Translations under genes and position numbers: made by a program | The notes under the pieces: generated by a model | What the model was told of the DNA's origin: nothing | Databases searched by the model: none | What the model saw: the letters and a program-made list of their open reading frames with translations, nothing else | Assembly: GCF_042657185.1 (NCBI RefSeq) | Contig: NZ_JBHSNN010000002.1 | Strand: one strand, 5' to 3' | Length of the DNA: 64,000 nucleotides | From: Ureibacillus thermophilus | GTDB lineage: Bacteria > Bacillota > Bacilli > Bacillales_A > Planococcaceae | In this document: in pieces, positions 23,559-32,987 of the stretch | Numbering within the stretch: the first letter of the stretch is position 1 | How the letters are laid out: each line of letters opens with the position of its first letter

Positions 23559-23637
23559 GGGCTCCTTCAAAAGGAGAATGAACGTGATAGATTCACGCTC
23601 CCCCTGCGAACGTGCAGGAGGAGCGTTTTTTATTTTT
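23559..23637 (+). promoter_or_regulatory. CTP-sensing pyrG leader: GGGCTCC start plus attenuator
   Basis: The transcript should begin GGGCUCC. An attenuator follows: ACGCTCCCCCTGC (23595-23607) pairs with GCAGGAGGAGCGT (23614-23626), then a T-run. In B. subtilis, low CTP stalls polymerase at the first C, extra G residues are added at the 5' end, and this poly-G tract pairs with the pyrimidine-rich 5' arm of the terminator, allowing read-through. All required parts, including a CTCCCCC target in the 5' arm, are present, so the mechanism appears conserved. Confidence 0.87.
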
Positions 23638-23845
23638 TAACCCGCAAGGAAGCTTATGTTCATTGCAACTTGTTTCTAAAATGCCATAAACTTTCTGATT
23701 CAATGTTTAGCCTTTTTCCTTTTGGGAATGTTGCTTGTAGGCAAAGATAATATAGAAAAGGATTTTGAACGAACATGCAGCAATGATTACAATGAGCTTC
23801 TTCATTTGATAAAATGTGGAAATATTTTGAGGAGGAATCTTACAA

Positions 23846-25453
23846 ATGACAAAGTATATTTTTGTAACGGGTGGAGTAGTGTCTTCCTTGGGAAAAGGGA
23901 TTGTAGCAGCATCTCTTGGACGGTTGTTAAAAAATCGTGGTTTGCAAGTAACGATTCAAAAATTTGATCCATATTTGAATATAGATCCCGGTACAATGAG
24001 CCCTTACCAGCATGGGGAAGTATTCGTAACAGATGATGGTGCTGAAGCAGACTTGGACTTAGGCCACTATGAACGATTCATCGATATTAATTTAGGAAAA
24101 CATTCAACTGTAACGTCCGGAAAAATTTATCAAACAGTTCTTGCGAAAGAACGCCGCGGCGACTACAACGGAAAAACGGTGCAAGTTATTCCGCATGTGA
24201 CAAATGAAATTAAAGAACGCATTCAGCGTGCTGGAAGAGAAACAAATGCCGACATCGTCATTACAGAAGTGGGCGGAACTGTAGGGGATATTGAAGGTCT
24301 TCCATTTTTAGAAGCAATTCGCCAAATGAAATCCGATTTAGGTCCAAATAATGTGATGTATATCCATTGTACGTTGATCCCTTATATCCGAGCATCAGGC
24401 GAATTAAAAACGAAGCCAACGCAACATTCTGTTAAAGAATTGCGTTCATTAGGCATTCAGCCAAATATTATCGTGGTGCGTACAGAATTGCCTGTTTTCG
24501 ATGACATGAAAGAAAAATTAGCGTTGTTCTGCGATGTTTCTCCTCGCAACATCATTGAATCCCGTGATGTAGAACACTTATATGAAGTGCCATTAAATCT
24601 GCATGCACAAGATTTTGATGATATCGTACTTGAACATTTCGGCATTGAAGCTCCTGAAGCGGATATGTCTGATTGGCAAGAGCTTGTGCATAAAGTGAAA
24701 AGCTTGAAATACAAAACACGTATTGCCCTTGTTGGGAAATATGTGGAATTGCAAGATGCCTATATTTCAGTCGTTGAAGCGATGAAACATGCGGGATACG
24801 TGTATGATTCCGATATTTGCATTGATTGGATTAACGCAGAAGAAATTACAGAAGAAAATGTCCATGAAAAATTGAAAGACGCCGACGGAATTTTGGTGCC
24901 TGGCGGATTTGGAAACCGCGGTACGGAAGGAAAAATTTCAGCCATTAAATATGCCCGTGAAAACGACATTCCATTCCTTGGCATTTGCTTAGGTATGCAA
25001 TTGATGGCAATCGAATTTGCCCGCAATGTTCTTGGCTTAAAAGGCGCCCACACAACAGAAATTGATAAAGACACATCATATCCAATTATTGATTTACTGC
25101 CAGACCAAAAGGAAAACATGGATTTAGGCGGCACATTGCGCTTAGGATTATATCCATGCAAACTATTGGAAGGTTCTCGAGCTGAGCAAGCTTATCAAGA
25201 TGAATTAATTTATGAACGCCATCGCCACCGCTATGAATTCAACAACGAATTCCGTGAAGCGATGGAAGCGGAAGGCCTTGTGTTCTCAGGGACAAGCCCT
25301 GATAACCGCTTAGTGGAAATCATCGAATTGCCGGAGAAAAAATTCTTCATCGGATGCCAATTCCATCCAGAATTTGTTTCTCGTCCGCAACGTCCACAAC
25401 CGCTATTCCGAGAATTTATTGGAACAGCATTTAAATATCGTAAAAATCAATAA
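23846..25453 (+). CDS. pyrG: CTP synthase
   Basis: This 535-residue enzyme aminates UTP to CTP using glutamine and ATP. The N-terminal synthetase domain (about 1-265) starts TKYIFVTGGVVSSLGKG, with the P-loop near residues 10-20. The C-terminal class I glutamine amidotransferase domain carries the nucleophile cysteine in GICLGMQLMAIE (near 380) and the His-Glu pair in QFHPEF. GAGGAGG precedes the ATG. It has its own promoter and a reiterative-transcription attenuator at 23559-23637, so expression should rise when CTP is low. A bidirectional terminator follows. Confidence 0.98.
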   Translation: MTKYIFVTGGVVSSLGKGIVAASLGRLLKNRGLQVTIQKFDPYLNIDPGTMSPYQHGEVFVTDDGAEADLDLGHYERFIDINLGKHSTVTSGKIYQTVLAKERRGDYNGKTVQVIPHVTNEIKERIQRAGRETNADIVITEVGGTVGDIEGLPFLEAIRQMKSDLGPNNVMYIHCTLIPYIRASGELKTKPTQHSVKELRSLGIQPNIIVVRTELPVFDDMKEKLALFCDVSPRNIIESRDVEHLYEVPLNLHAQDFDDIVLEHFGIEAPEADMSDWQELVHKVKSLKYKTRIALVGKYVELQDAYISVVEAMKHAGYVYDSDICIDWINAEEITEENVHEKLKDADGILVPGGFGNRGTEGKISAIKYARENDIPFLGICLGMQLMAIEFARNVLGLKGAHTTEIDKDTSYPIIDLLPDQKENMDLGGTLRLGLYPCKLLEGSRAEQAYQDELIYERHRHRYEFNNEFREAMEAEGLVFSGTSPDNRLVEIIELPEKKFFIGCQFHPEFVSRPQRPQPLFREFIGTAFKYRKNQ

Positions 25454-25465
25454 TGTCCTAACATA

Positions 25466-25505
25466 AAAAAGTCCGGGCTGTCAGGAAAGGAAGCCCGGAC
25501 TTTTT
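25466..25505. terminator. Bidirectional terminator between pyrG and ywjG
   Basis: AAAAAGTCCGGGCT (25466-25479) pairs perfectly with AGCCCGGACTTTTT (25492-25505). Flanking A and T tracts let it work for pyrG on + and ywjG on -. Confidence 0.92.
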
Positions 25506-25568
25506 GTGTGCAGATGAGATAAAAAAAGAGCGAAGTTTAAACCGTTTGCTCTAGGTTTGTCATAAAAA

Positions 25569-26096
25569 TTATAATTCATCTTCCAACATTTCATCATAAA
25601 CCATTTTAATGGCTTCATAAATAAATAGTGCGGCGTGGAGATGAGGCACCACAATCCGTTCACCTAATTTCGTCGGATGGGGAATCAATCCACCTCGTAT
25701 TTGCATGGAAATATAAGTATAAGCCAAATTGCTCAACTCATTTTCGTCACTGGCAGCATCACTGGCCACAACAGCAAAAGGGATAAACTCATCATATAAT
25801 TTTTTCGCCAGTTGAAGGGCTTCTGGATTTTGGGCGCTTTTTGTGAAGATTAAAACCCGATCGGCTTCATGAATGTCCACATCCGGCGACCATTTGGAAA
25901 GTTTCGCAAATGGCTCTTCGCTATATAAAGCATAAAATTCAACTGCCTGGAGTTCATCAAAGCATGCAAAAAAAACATTCCCTTCTCCAATACCGGCTTG
26001 TGCCAGAAGCCTTGCTGTTTGTTCAATGGAATCTTCTTCATTTTGGATAATTTTTTGATATAACCCATTTAATTGGGTTGCAAGGATTTTTGACAT
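25569..26096 (-). CDS. ywjG: DUF2529 protein (YwjG-like)
   Basis: This 175-residue soluble protein corresponds to B. subtilis YwjG, also on the opposite strand between pyrG and spo0F. The fold is expected to be SIS-like: alternating strands and helices with ADRVLIFTKSAQNPEA in the middle resemble sugar-isomerase phosphate-binding segments. No function is established. GGTGG lies just before the ATG on the - strand. It is one of only three complete - strand genes here, and its divergent position may matter for spo0F expression. Confidence 0.88.
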   Translation of the reverse strand: MSKILATQLNGLYQKIIQNEEDSIEQTARLLAQAGIGEGNVFFACFDELQAVEFYALYSEEPFAKLSKWSPDVDIHEADRVLIFTKSAQNPEALQLAKKLYDEFIPFAVVASDAASDENELSNLAYTYISMQIRGGLIPHPTKLGERIVVPHLHAALFIYEAIKMVYDEMLEDEL

Positions 26097-26327
26097 ATTT
26101 CCACCTCAAACCAATTATAAATGGCAGCCCTTTGAAATGCAAAAATAGAGGAAAACATAAAAACTGCTTGATGCCATGATTTTTCTGCATCAGGATGTGA
26201 AATACAAAATAGAATAACGATTGCCCATATTTTACATAGAATGTAAAAAATATGTTTATTATAATGAAAATAAGGGAATTAAAATGGAGGATAGGAAAAA
26301 AGCATATTGAATTTGAGGAGAAAAATT

Positions 26328-26693
26328 GTGAAGAAAATACTGATTGTGGATGATCAAAAAGGAATCCGTATGCTGCTCGATGAAATTTTTACATCGGAAG
26401 GAGTGAAAACGTATTTAGCATCCAATGGAAAAGAGGCGCTGAAAATTTTAGAAGAGACGAAAATGGATGGCGTGCTTCTGGACATGAAACTGCCAGGAAT
26501 GGATGGAAAAGAAGTGTTAAAAAAGATGAAAGCTCTATATTCTGATATGCCGGTATTTATGATGACGGCATATGATGAAGGAGAAATGCGCGTACAAGAA
26601 AATAGCTGCCATGCAGATTATTATTTTCCAAAACCTTTTAATGTGCATGAATTAAAAAATACGGTTCTCGAATTATTAGAAAAACGACTCTGA
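26328..26693 (+). CDS. spo0F: Sporulation phosphorelay response regulator Spo0F
   Basis: This 121-residue single-domain receiver takes phosphate from sporulation kinases and passes it to Spo0B, leading to Spo0A activation. The acidic pocket is Asp8-Asp9, the phosphorylated residue Asp52 in LLDMKLPGMDG, with the conserved Thr in MMTAY and Lys in PKPF. No output domain is present. The GTG at 26328 follows GAGGAG by 7 bases and begins directly with KKILIVDDQ like its relatives; an upstream TTG at 26307 adds seven unmatched residues. Position between ywjG and fbaA matches B. subtilis. Confidence 0.93.
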   Translation: MKKILIVDDQKGIRMLLDEIFTSEGVKTYLASNGKEALKILEETKMDGVLLDMKLPGMDGKEVLKKMKALYSDMPVFMMTAYDEGEMRVQENSCHADYYFPKPFNVHELKNTVLELLEKRL

Positions 26694-26700
26694 TTAATAT

Positions 26701-26731
26701 ACCGTTCCGTACTATTTGGAACGGTAATTTT
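26701..26731 (+). terminator. spo0F terminator
   Basis: ACCGTTCC (26701-26708) pairs with GGAACGGT (26718-26725), then AATTTTATT. Confidence 0.82.
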
Positions 26732-26936
26732 ATTGTTCTTATATTTTTCATAATGGAGTACAGAGAAGGAGATTCCCATTCCGCAAGTTGCATCCTTCAC
26801 GAAACCAGAGTTCAAAAAAGGCCTGCCATCCGCAACTTCTTAACATTTCCCTCTATACTTGTGAGTAATTCTTGAATTTGGTACTATTATTACGGAAAAA
26901 GTTATTAAATTAACCATCCTGAGGAGGATTTGAATA

Positions 26937-27800
26937 ATGCCATTAGTATCGATGAAAGAAATGCTGATTAAAGCGAAAGAAGGAAAATATGCGGTTGGTC
27001 AATTTAATATTAACAATTTAGAATTCACACAAGCCATTTTGCAAGCGGCTGAAGAAGAAAAATCCCCTGTCATCCTTGGTGTTTCTGAAGGCGCTGGTAA
27101 ATATATGGGCGGTTTTATTGCTGTTTACCACATGGTAAAAGGTTTAATGGAAAGCTACAACATTACCGTTCCTGTTGCCATCCACTTAGACCACGGTTCC
27201 AGCTTCGAAAAATGTAAAGAAGCCGTTGACGCCGGTTTCACTTCTGTCATGATCGATGCATCCCACAAACCATTTGAAGAAAACGTAGAAATAACAAAAA
27301 AAGTAGTTGAATATGCACATGCCAAAGGGGTATCTGTTGAAGCAGAACTTGGTATTGTAGGCGGACAAGAAGACGATGTAGTAGGCCACGGCATCATTTA
27401 TGCGGATCCGCAAGAATGTAAACAACTAGCTGAACTCACTGGCATTGACTGCTTAGCTCCAGCATTAGGTTCTGTTCACGGTCCTTACAAAGGTGAACCA
27501 AAACTAGGTTTTAAAGAAATGGAAGAAATCTCGAATTTAACAAACCTTCCACTTGTTCTTCACGGCGGAACAGGAATCCCAACAAAAGACATTCAACGTG
27601 CCATTTCATTAGGAACAGCAAAAATCAATGTAAACACAGAAAACCAAATTGCTGCAACAAAAGTGGTTCGTGAAATTCTTGAAAAAGATCCAACACTTTA
27701 TGACCCACGTAAATATCTAGGACCTGCTCGCGAAGCAATCAAAGAAACAGTTATTGGAAAAATCCGCGAATTCGGAAGCTCCAACAAAGCCTTCGAATAA
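26937..27800 (+). CDS. fbaA: Fructose-bisphosphate aldolase, class II
   Basis: This 287-residue zinc-dependent aldolase cleaves fructose-1,6-bisphosphate to two triose phosphates and runs in reverse in gluconeogenesis. Zinc and active-site motifs include HLDHGSSFE near 83-91, EAELGIVGGQED, and LHGGTGIP for phosphate binding. The N-terminus begins PLVSMKEMLIKAKEGKYAVGQFN as in FbaA. GAGGAGG precedes the ATG. It sits with glpX (30162) and a transaldolase-like gene (27979), giving a central carbon sub-cluster as in B. subtilis. Confidence 0.97.
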   Translation: MPLVSMKEMLIKAKEGKYAVGQFNINNLEFTQAILQAAEEEKSPVILGVSEGAGKYMGGFIAVYHMVKGLMESYNITVPVAIHLDHGSSFEKCKEAVDAGFTSVMIDASHKPFEENVEITKKVVEYAHAKGVSVEAELGIVGGQEDDVVGHGIIYADPQECKQLAELTGIDCLAPALGSVHGPYKGEPKLGFKEMEEISNLTNLPLVLHGGTGIPTKDIQRAISLGTAKINVNTENQIAATKVVREILEKDPTLYDPRKYLGPAREAIKETVIGKIREFGSSNKAFE

Positions 27801-27814
27801 TGGTTGAAATGCGC

Positions 27815-27857
27815 AAACCATAGCGGAAAAATAGTCCGAAATAATGGTTTATTTTTT
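27815..27857 (+). terminator. fbaA terminator
   Basis: AAACCAT (27815-27821) pairs with ATGGTTT (27844-27850) around a 22-base loop, followed by A and six T. The long loop makes it a moderate terminator. Confidence 0.6.
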
Positions 27858-27918
27858 ATCTATAAATGTCTAGTATAGACTTTAAACAAACGAAAAGTTC
27901 ACTTCGAAATAGTAACAA

Positions 27919-27956
27919 AGAGAAGTGTCGAATGTGCGACCTTCTCTTCATTTTTC
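27919..27956 (+). terminator. Second hairpin between fbaA and fsa
   Basis: AGAGAAG-T-GTCG (27919-27930) pairs with CGAC-CTTCTCT (27937-27947) around AATGTG, one unpaired T, followed by TCATTTTT. It lies just upstream of the fsa ribosome binding site and may attenuate or insulate. Confidence 0.65.
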
Positions 27957-27978
27957 ATAACAATAGGGGAGGGCTATT

Positions 27979-28629
27979 ATGAAATTTTTTATTGATACAG
28001 CAAACTTCGATGAAATTAAAGAAGCGTATTCATGGGGGATTCTTTCAGGCGTAACTACGAATCCTTCATTAGTGGCAAAAGAGGAAGGAATCTCTTTCCA
28101 TGACCGTCTTCGCGAAATAGCAGAACTAGTTGACGGCTCTGTCAGCGGAGAAGTAATTTCCCTTGATGCAGAAGGAATGATTCGCGAAGGTCTTGAACTC
28201 GCACAAATTGCACCAAACATTACAATCAAATTGCCAATGACGCCAGAAGGATTAAAAGCATGCAAATATTTCTCTGAAAAAGGTATTCAAACAAACGTCA
28301 CGTTAATTTTCAGCGCTAACCAAGCCCTTCTAGCAGCTCGTGCCGGCGCAACGTACGTTTCTCCCTTCGTTGGTCGATTAGATGATATCGGACAAAACGG
28401 CGTTGAATTAATTGCCCAAATTGCAGAAATCTTTGATATTCATCAAATTGAAACAGAAATTATTGCGGCATCCATTCGCCATCCGCAGCACGTGGTTGAC
28501 GTTGCTTTAGCTGGTGCAGATATTGCCACAGTGCCATTTAAAGTGCTTAAACAAATGTTCCATCATCCATTAACAGATAAAGGAATCGAAACATTTTTAG
28601 CCGATTGGGAAAAACGCAAAAACCAATAA
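27979..28629 (+). CDS. fsa: Fructose-6-phosphate aldolase / small transaldolase
   Basis: This 216-residue member of the TalC/FsaA branch of the transaldolase family corresponds to B. subtilis YwjH. The N-terminus MKFFIDTANFDEIKEA and the GVTTNPSL segment are characteristic. The Schiff-base lysine lies in ITIKLPMTPEGL (near 84). Transaldolase and fructose-6-phosphate aldolase activities cannot be separated by sequence at this level. GGGGAGGG lies before the ATG. Neighbours fbaA and glpX place it in hexose/triose phosphate metabolism. Confidence 0.93.
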   Translation: MKFFIDTANFDEIKEAYSWGILSGVTTNPSLVAKEEGISFHDRLREIAELVDGSVSGEVISLDAEGMIREGLELAQIAPNITIKLPMTPEGLKACKYFSEKGIQTNVTLIFSANQALLAARAGATYVSPFVGRLDDIGQNGVELIAQIAEIFDIHQIETEIIAASIRHPQHVVDVALAGADIATVPFKVLKQMFHHPLTDKGIETFLADWEKRKNQ

Positions 28630-28809
28630 AAATAGCCAAACATGGTTTAGTTTCTTAAAAGAACTGAAAAGAATAAAGATAAGATAAATTGCTAGCAAAT
28701 TTGCCGGGCAAAAATAAACTATTGTTAATGAATGTGTTTTTTGAATGCGTATTGCAGTGGAAAAATGACCATAATAAAGGAAACTTTCCAATCATGAGGG
28801 AGAACGCGT

Positions 28810-30090
28810 ATGGATGTATATAAAATTATTGGCGGAAATCGTCTAAAAGGAACAGTCAAAGTCAGTGGAGCAAAAAATAGTGCCGTTGCGTTAATACCCG
28901 CATCCATCCTAGCAAACTCTCCAGTGACCATCGGCGGCATTCCCGAAATTTCAGACGCTTTTACGTTAAAAATATTACTTGAGGAAATCGGTGGAGAAGT
29001 CGTTTTCGAAGATGGAAAAATGACGATAGATCCAAGAAATATGACGCCGATTCCGTTGCCAAATGGCAATGTAAAAAAACTTCGTGCCTCTTATTACCTC
29101 ATGGGTGCAATGCTTGGCCGATTTAAAAAGGCGGTCATTGGGCTTCCAGGGGGATGCTTTTTAGGTCCGCGCCCAATTGATCAACATATTAAAGGATTCG
29201 AAGCTTTAGGGGCAAAAGTAACAAATGAACACGGTGCTATTTATTTAAGAGCGGAAGAGTTGACCGGCGCAAAAATTTACTTGGACGTTGCGAGTGTAGG
29301 TGCAACCATCAACATCATGCTTGCGGCTGTCCGTGCAAAAGGGAAAACAATCATCGAGAATGCGGCGAAAGAACCGGAAATTATTGACGTGGCTACACTT
29401 CTCACAAATATGGGGGCGAACATTAAAGGGGCTGGAACAAGCGTTATTCGGATAGAAGGTGTTGAAGAACTTCACGGTACAAAGCATGTCATTATTCCTG
29501 ATCGCATTGAAGCAGCAACGTTTATGATTTATGCAGCTGCATTAGGAGATGGCGTTACCGTAGACAACATTATTCCGCTCCATTTAGAAGCAGTAACTGC
29601 AAAATTGCGTGAAATGGGCGTTAAAGTGGAAGAAGGGGAAGAAAGTATCTTCATCCCAAAAACGGATATTTTGCAAGCGGTTGACGTGAAAACTCTGGTC
29701 TATCCAGGATTCCCCACAGATGTTCAACAACCCCTCTCCGTATTGATGACACAAGCTATTGGTGCCTCAAAAATTACGGAAACCATCTACACATCTCGCT
29801 TTAAGCATATTGACGAATTAAGGCGCATGAATGCGAATGCAAGAGTGGAAGGAAATACAGCCATCATTCAAGGTCCAACCAAGTTGCATGGCTCCAAGGT
29901 GACAGCAACCGATCTTCGGGCAGGTGCTGCGTTGGTGCTTGCTGGTCTCTTAGCTGAAGGGGAAACGGAAATTCATGATATCTATCATATTGAAAGAGGC
30001 TACAGCCACTTTGTAGAAAAATTGCAAAGTCTCGGAGCCAATATTCGAAAAGAATCGATTACAGTCAGCACGGTGGAAAGGGCTGAGTAA
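28810..30090 (+). CDS. murAB: UDP-N-acetylglucosamine 1-carboxyvinyltransferase (MurAB/MurZ type)
   Basis: This 426-residue enzyme transfers enolpyruvate from PEP to UDP-GlcNAc, the first committed step of peptidoglycan synthesis. The N-terminal KVSGAKNSAVALIPA contains the conserved Lys-Asn. The fosfomycin-sensitive cysteine is Cys116 in GGCFLGPRPIDQH. The pair of inverted alpha/beta domains spans the protein. GAGGGAG precedes the ATG. Position before glpX/rho matches MurAB of B. subtilis; the main paralogue MurAA is at 56979. Having both copies is usual for low-GC Gram-positives. Confidence 0.94.
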   Translation: MDVYKIIGGNRLKGTVKVSGAKNSAVALIPASILANSPVTIGGIPEISDAFTLKILLEEIGGEVVFEDGKMTIDPRNMTPIPLPNGNVKKLRASYYLMGAMLGRFKKAVIGLPGGCFLGPRPIDQHIKGFEALGAKVTNEHGAIYLRAEELTGAKIYLDVASVGATINIMLAAVRAKGKTIIENAAKEPEIIDVATLLTNMGANIKGAGTSVIRIEGVEELHGTKHVIIPDRIEAATFMIYAAALGDGVTVDNIIPLHLEAVTAKLREMGVKVEEGEESIFIPKTDILQAVDVKTLVYPGFPTDVQQPLSVLMTQAIGASKITETIYTSRFKHIDELRRMNANARVEGNTAIIQGPTKLHGSKVTATDLRAGAALVLAGLLAEGETEIHDIYHIERGYSHFVEKLQSLGANIRKESITVSTVERAE

Positions 30091-30161
30091 TAGCTCATTA
30101 TATGATAAAATGACATTTGGAAATTGAAGTCTCGGTAATTGTAGTAGGAGGACTAAATAAA

Positions 30162-31124
30162 ATGGAACGTAGTTTAACGATGGAAATAGTGCGTGTAACG
30201 GAAGCAGCAGCAATCGCATCTGCCAAATGGATGGGCCGCGGTTTAAAAAATGAAGCGGACGAAGCGGCAACTTCAGCAATGAGAGCTTTATTTGATACAA
30301 TCCCAATGCACGGAAGAGTGGTTATTGGCGAAGGGGAAATGGATGAGGCGCCAATGTTATATATTGGCGAAGAACTTGGCCTTCGCAATGGAGGTCCTGA
30401 AGTGGATATCGCTGTAGATCCGCTGGAAGGTACAAATATTGTGGCAAAAGGCGGCAATGGAGCCATCACTGTTGTGGCCATTGCAGACCGAGGCAATTTA
30501 TTGCATGCGCCGGATATGTATATGGAAAAAATTGCAGTGGGTCCTGAAAGCAAAGGAAAAGTTGACATCAATGCATCCGTTACGGAAAATTTAAAAGCAG
30601 TAGCAAAAGCAAAAAATAAATCTGTTTCTGATGTCGTGGCAATCATTCTTGACAGACCGCGCCATCAACATATCGTGGATGAAATTCGTGCGGCAGGAGC
30701 GCGCATCAAATTCATTCAAGATGGGGACGTTAGTGCAGCAATCAGCACAGCATTTGATGAAACAGGCATCGATATCATGTTTGGTACAGGAGGCGCTCCA
30801 GAAGGGGTCATTGCCGCAGCAGCATTGAAATGTTTAGGTGGAGATTTCCAAGGAAGACTTGTTCCGCAAAACGACGAGGAATTACAACGCTGCATCAGCA
30901 TGGGTCTCGATGTTTCAAAAGTATTATATTTAGATGACCTCGTCAAAGGGGACGATGCGATTTTTGCTGCAACAGCCGTAACGGATACTGAATTATTAAA
31001 AGGCGTTCAATATAAAGGAGAATACTGCTTAACCAACTCGCTTGTCATGCGTGCCAAAACAGGCACAGTCCGCTTTATCGAAGGCCGCCACAACATGGTG
31101 AAAAAACCAAATTACGTAAAATAA
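30162..31124 (+). CDS. glpX: Fructose-1,6-bisphosphatase, class II
   Basis: This 320-residue GlpX-type phosphatase makes fructose-6-phosphate in gluconeogenesis. It shows the inositol-phosphatase-like metal motif VDPLEGTN near 99-106, upstream GEGEMDEAPM, and the later GTGGAPEGV loop. The ATG at 30162 follows TAGGAGG by 10 bases; the longer upstream frame from 30117 has no site and does not match the family. A terminator follows. Adjacent fbaA and fsa support its role. Confidence 0.95.
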   Translation: MERSLTMEIVRVTEAAAIASAKWMGRGLKNEADEAATSAMRALFDTIPMHGRVVIGEGEMDEAPMLYIGEELGLRNGGPEVDIAVDPLEGTNIVAKGGNGAITVVAIADRGNLLHAPDMYMEKIAVGPESKGKVDINASVTENLKAVAKAKNKSVSDVVAIILDRPRHQHIVDEIRAAGARIKFIQDGDVSAAISTAFDETGIDIMFGTGGAPEGVIAAAALKCLGGDFQGRLVPQNDEELQRCISMGLDVSKVLYLDDLVKGDDAIFAATAVTDTELLKGVQYKGEYCLTNSLVMRAKTGTVRFIEGRHNMVKKPNYVK

Positions 31125-31141
31125 TAAATGCTACTCATTTG

Positions 31142-31186
31142 AGATGTCTGATAGTATATTAAATATATATCAGGCATCTTCTTCAT
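31142..31186 (+). terminator. glpX terminator
   Basis: AGATGTCTGATA (31142-31153) pairs with TATCAGGCATCT (31168-31179), one G-T wobble, followed by a T/C-rich tract. Confidence 0.75.
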
Positions 31187-31252
31187 CCTTCTTCATTCCA
31201 CCAATGACTTTCCAACAACTCGATAAAAAAATAAAAAGACTGGAGTAATGCT

Positions 31253-32530
31253 ATGTCTCTCACGATTGCTCAATTAGAAAACATGACGTTGAAGGAATTA
31301 TATAATCTTGCAAGAGAATACAAAATTTCCTACTATAGCAAATTAACAAAAAAAGAATTAATCTTTGCAATATTGAAATCACGTTCAGAATTAGAAGGCT
31401 ATTTCTTTATGGAAGGGATTCTCGAAATCGTCAATTCAGAAGGTTTTGGCTTCCTTCGACCTATCAACTATTCGCCTTCCAAAGAAGACATTTATATTTC
31501 AGCTTCGCAAATTCGACGTTTTGACCTTCGAAATGGCGATAAAGTTTCTGGTAAAGTACGCCCACCAAAAGAAAATGAAAGGTATTATGGATTGCTTCAA
31601 GTAGACGCAGTAAACGGAGAAGATCCGGAAATTGCGAAAGAACGCGTTCACTTCCCAGCTTTAACTCCAATCTATCCTAATCGACAAATCAAACTTGAAA
31701 CAACACCTGATAAATTATCCACAAGAATTATAGACTTAGTGGCGCCGATTGGGTTTGGACAACGTGGGTTAATTGTAGCACCGCCTAAAGCAGGTAAAAC
31801 AACGTTATTAAAAGAAATTGCCAATGCTATCACAACAAATTATCCTCAAGCAGAGCTCATCGTGTTATTAATTGATGAACGTCCAGAAGAAGTAACGGAT
31901 ATAGAACGTTCCGTGAAAGCCGATGTGGTAAGTTCTACCTTTGATGAAGTGCCTGAAAATCACGTAAAAGTGGCGGAGTTGGTATTGGAACGCGCCCGAC
32001 GTCTAGTGGAACATAAACGCGATGTCATTATCTTAATGGATTCCATTACGAGACTGGCAAGGGCTTATAACTTAGTCATTCCACCAAGCGGAAGAACTCT
32101 ATCCGGTGGAATTGACCCAGCGGCATTCCATCGTCCTAAACGATTCTTTGGTTCGGCTCGAAACATTGAAGAAGGCGGCAGCTTGACGATTTTAGCGACA
32201 GCGCTGATCGATACAGGTTCCCGCATGGACGAGGTTATTTATGAAGAATTTAAAGGAACGGGAAACATGGAGTTACATTTAGACCGCAACTTGGCAGAAC
32301 GCCGGATTTTCCCAGCATTGGATATTCGCCGTTCTGGTACACGAAAAGAAGAATTATTAATTCCGCAAGATCAATTAGAAAAACTTTGGGCAATTCGAAA
32401 AACCTTCACTGACGCTCCTGATTTTACAGAACGTTTCTTGAAAAAACTTCGCTCAACAGAATCCAACGAAGAATTTTTTGAAATCTTAAATGAAGAAATG
32501 AAAAAAGTAAAAGGCAAAGGATTGCTTTAA
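31253..32530 (+). CDS. rho: Transcription termination factor Rho
   Basis: This 425-residue hexameric RNA helicase terminates transcription and limits antisense RNA. The N-terminal helical domain (about 1-45) is followed by the cold-shock-like RNA-binding domain (about 50-120) with EGFGFLRP. The ATPase domain carries Walker A PPKAGKTTLLKE near 176-187, Walker B VIILMDSITR, the Q-loop and the arginine finger region SGTRKEELL. TGGAG lies about 8 bases before the ATG. Length is close to the B. subtilis protein. Position before rpmE-tdk matches B. subtilis. Confidence 0.97.
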   Translation: MSLTIAQLENMTLKELYNLAREYKISYYSKLTKKELIFAILKSRSELEGYFFMEGILEIVNSEGFGFLRPINYSPSKEDIYISASQIRRFDLRNGDKVSGKVRPPKENERYYGLLQVDAVNGEDPEIAKERVHFPALTPIYPNRQIKLETTPDKLSTRIIDLVAPIGFGQRGLIVAPPKAGKTTLLKEIANAITTNYPQAELIVLLIDERPEEVTDIERSVKADVVSSTFDEVPENHVKVAELVLERARRLVEHKRDVIILMDSITRLARAYNLVIPPSGRTLSGGIDPAAFHRPKRFFGSARNIEEGGSLTILATALIDTGSRMDEVIYEEFKGTGNMELHLDRNLAERRIFPALDIRRSGTRKEELLIPQDQLEKLWAIRKTFTDAPDFTERFLKKLRSTESNEEFFEILNEEMKKVKGKGLL

Positions 32531-32701
32531 CGGTTCAATGATTTGCTTTATACTTTAACTTGAATGTTTAAAAATTGTATGTTATTATGATTCAGTATGT
32601 TACGTGTGCATATGTAACTGGCATATTCGGGTTATGTAAGGCACAGTACGAATAAATAACTCTGTTCCAGAAAAATGGTTCAGGGCGGGAGGTAAACGAA
32701 T

Positions 32702-32902
32702 ATGAAACAAGGAATTCATCCAGAATATCATACTGCAACAGTAACATGCTCTTGCGGTAACACATTCCAAACTGGTTCAGTGAAAAAAGACATTCGCGTT
32801 GAGGTTTGCAACGAATGTCATCCATTCTACACTGGCCGTCAAAAATTCGCGACTGCAGCTGGTCGTGTGGATCGTTTCAACAAAAAATACGGTCTCAAAT
32901 AA
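32702..32902 (+). CDS. rpmE: 50S ribosomal protein L31 (zinc-binding form)
   Basis: This 66-residue protein of the large ribosomal subunit is of the C+ form. Cys16, Cys18, Cys36 and Cys39 (CSC and CNEC) provide the zinc site, so it is the version used when zinc is plentiful; a zinc-free paralogue would be expected elsewhere under Zur control. GGGAGG lies 8 bases before the ATG. The leader holds a CTCTG..CCA/TGG..CAGGG stem just upstream of the ribosome binding site, of unknown value. A perfect terminator follows. Confidence 0.97.
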   Translation: MKQGIHPEYHTATVTCSCGNTFQTGSVKKDIRVEVCNECHPFYTGRQKFATAAGRVDRFNKKYGLK

Positions 32903-32910
32903 GAAGTATG

Positions 32911-32944
32911 AAATGCCTGCCAACAATCTGGCAGGCATTTTTTT
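32911..32944 (+). terminator. rpmE terminator
   Basis: AAATGCCTGCCA (32911-32922) pairs perfectly with TGGCAGGCATTT (32929-32940), followed by T. Confidence 0.93.
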
Positions 32945-32987
32945 AAGGAAAAGAACCATTAATTAATGGCAAAAATGAGGGAGAACA

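Noticed and set aside
23502..23750. 82-codon ORF between rpoE and pyrG
   Set aside because: It runs through the pyrG promoter and attenuator and has no ribosome binding site.
26286..26314. Sigma-H promoter GGAGGATAG-N11-ATTGAATTT before spo0F
   Set aside because: The match is good, but the implied start would fall at or within the ribosome binding site (26315-26320), so the mRNA would lack it. A looser match at 26192-26215 has non-ideal spacing.
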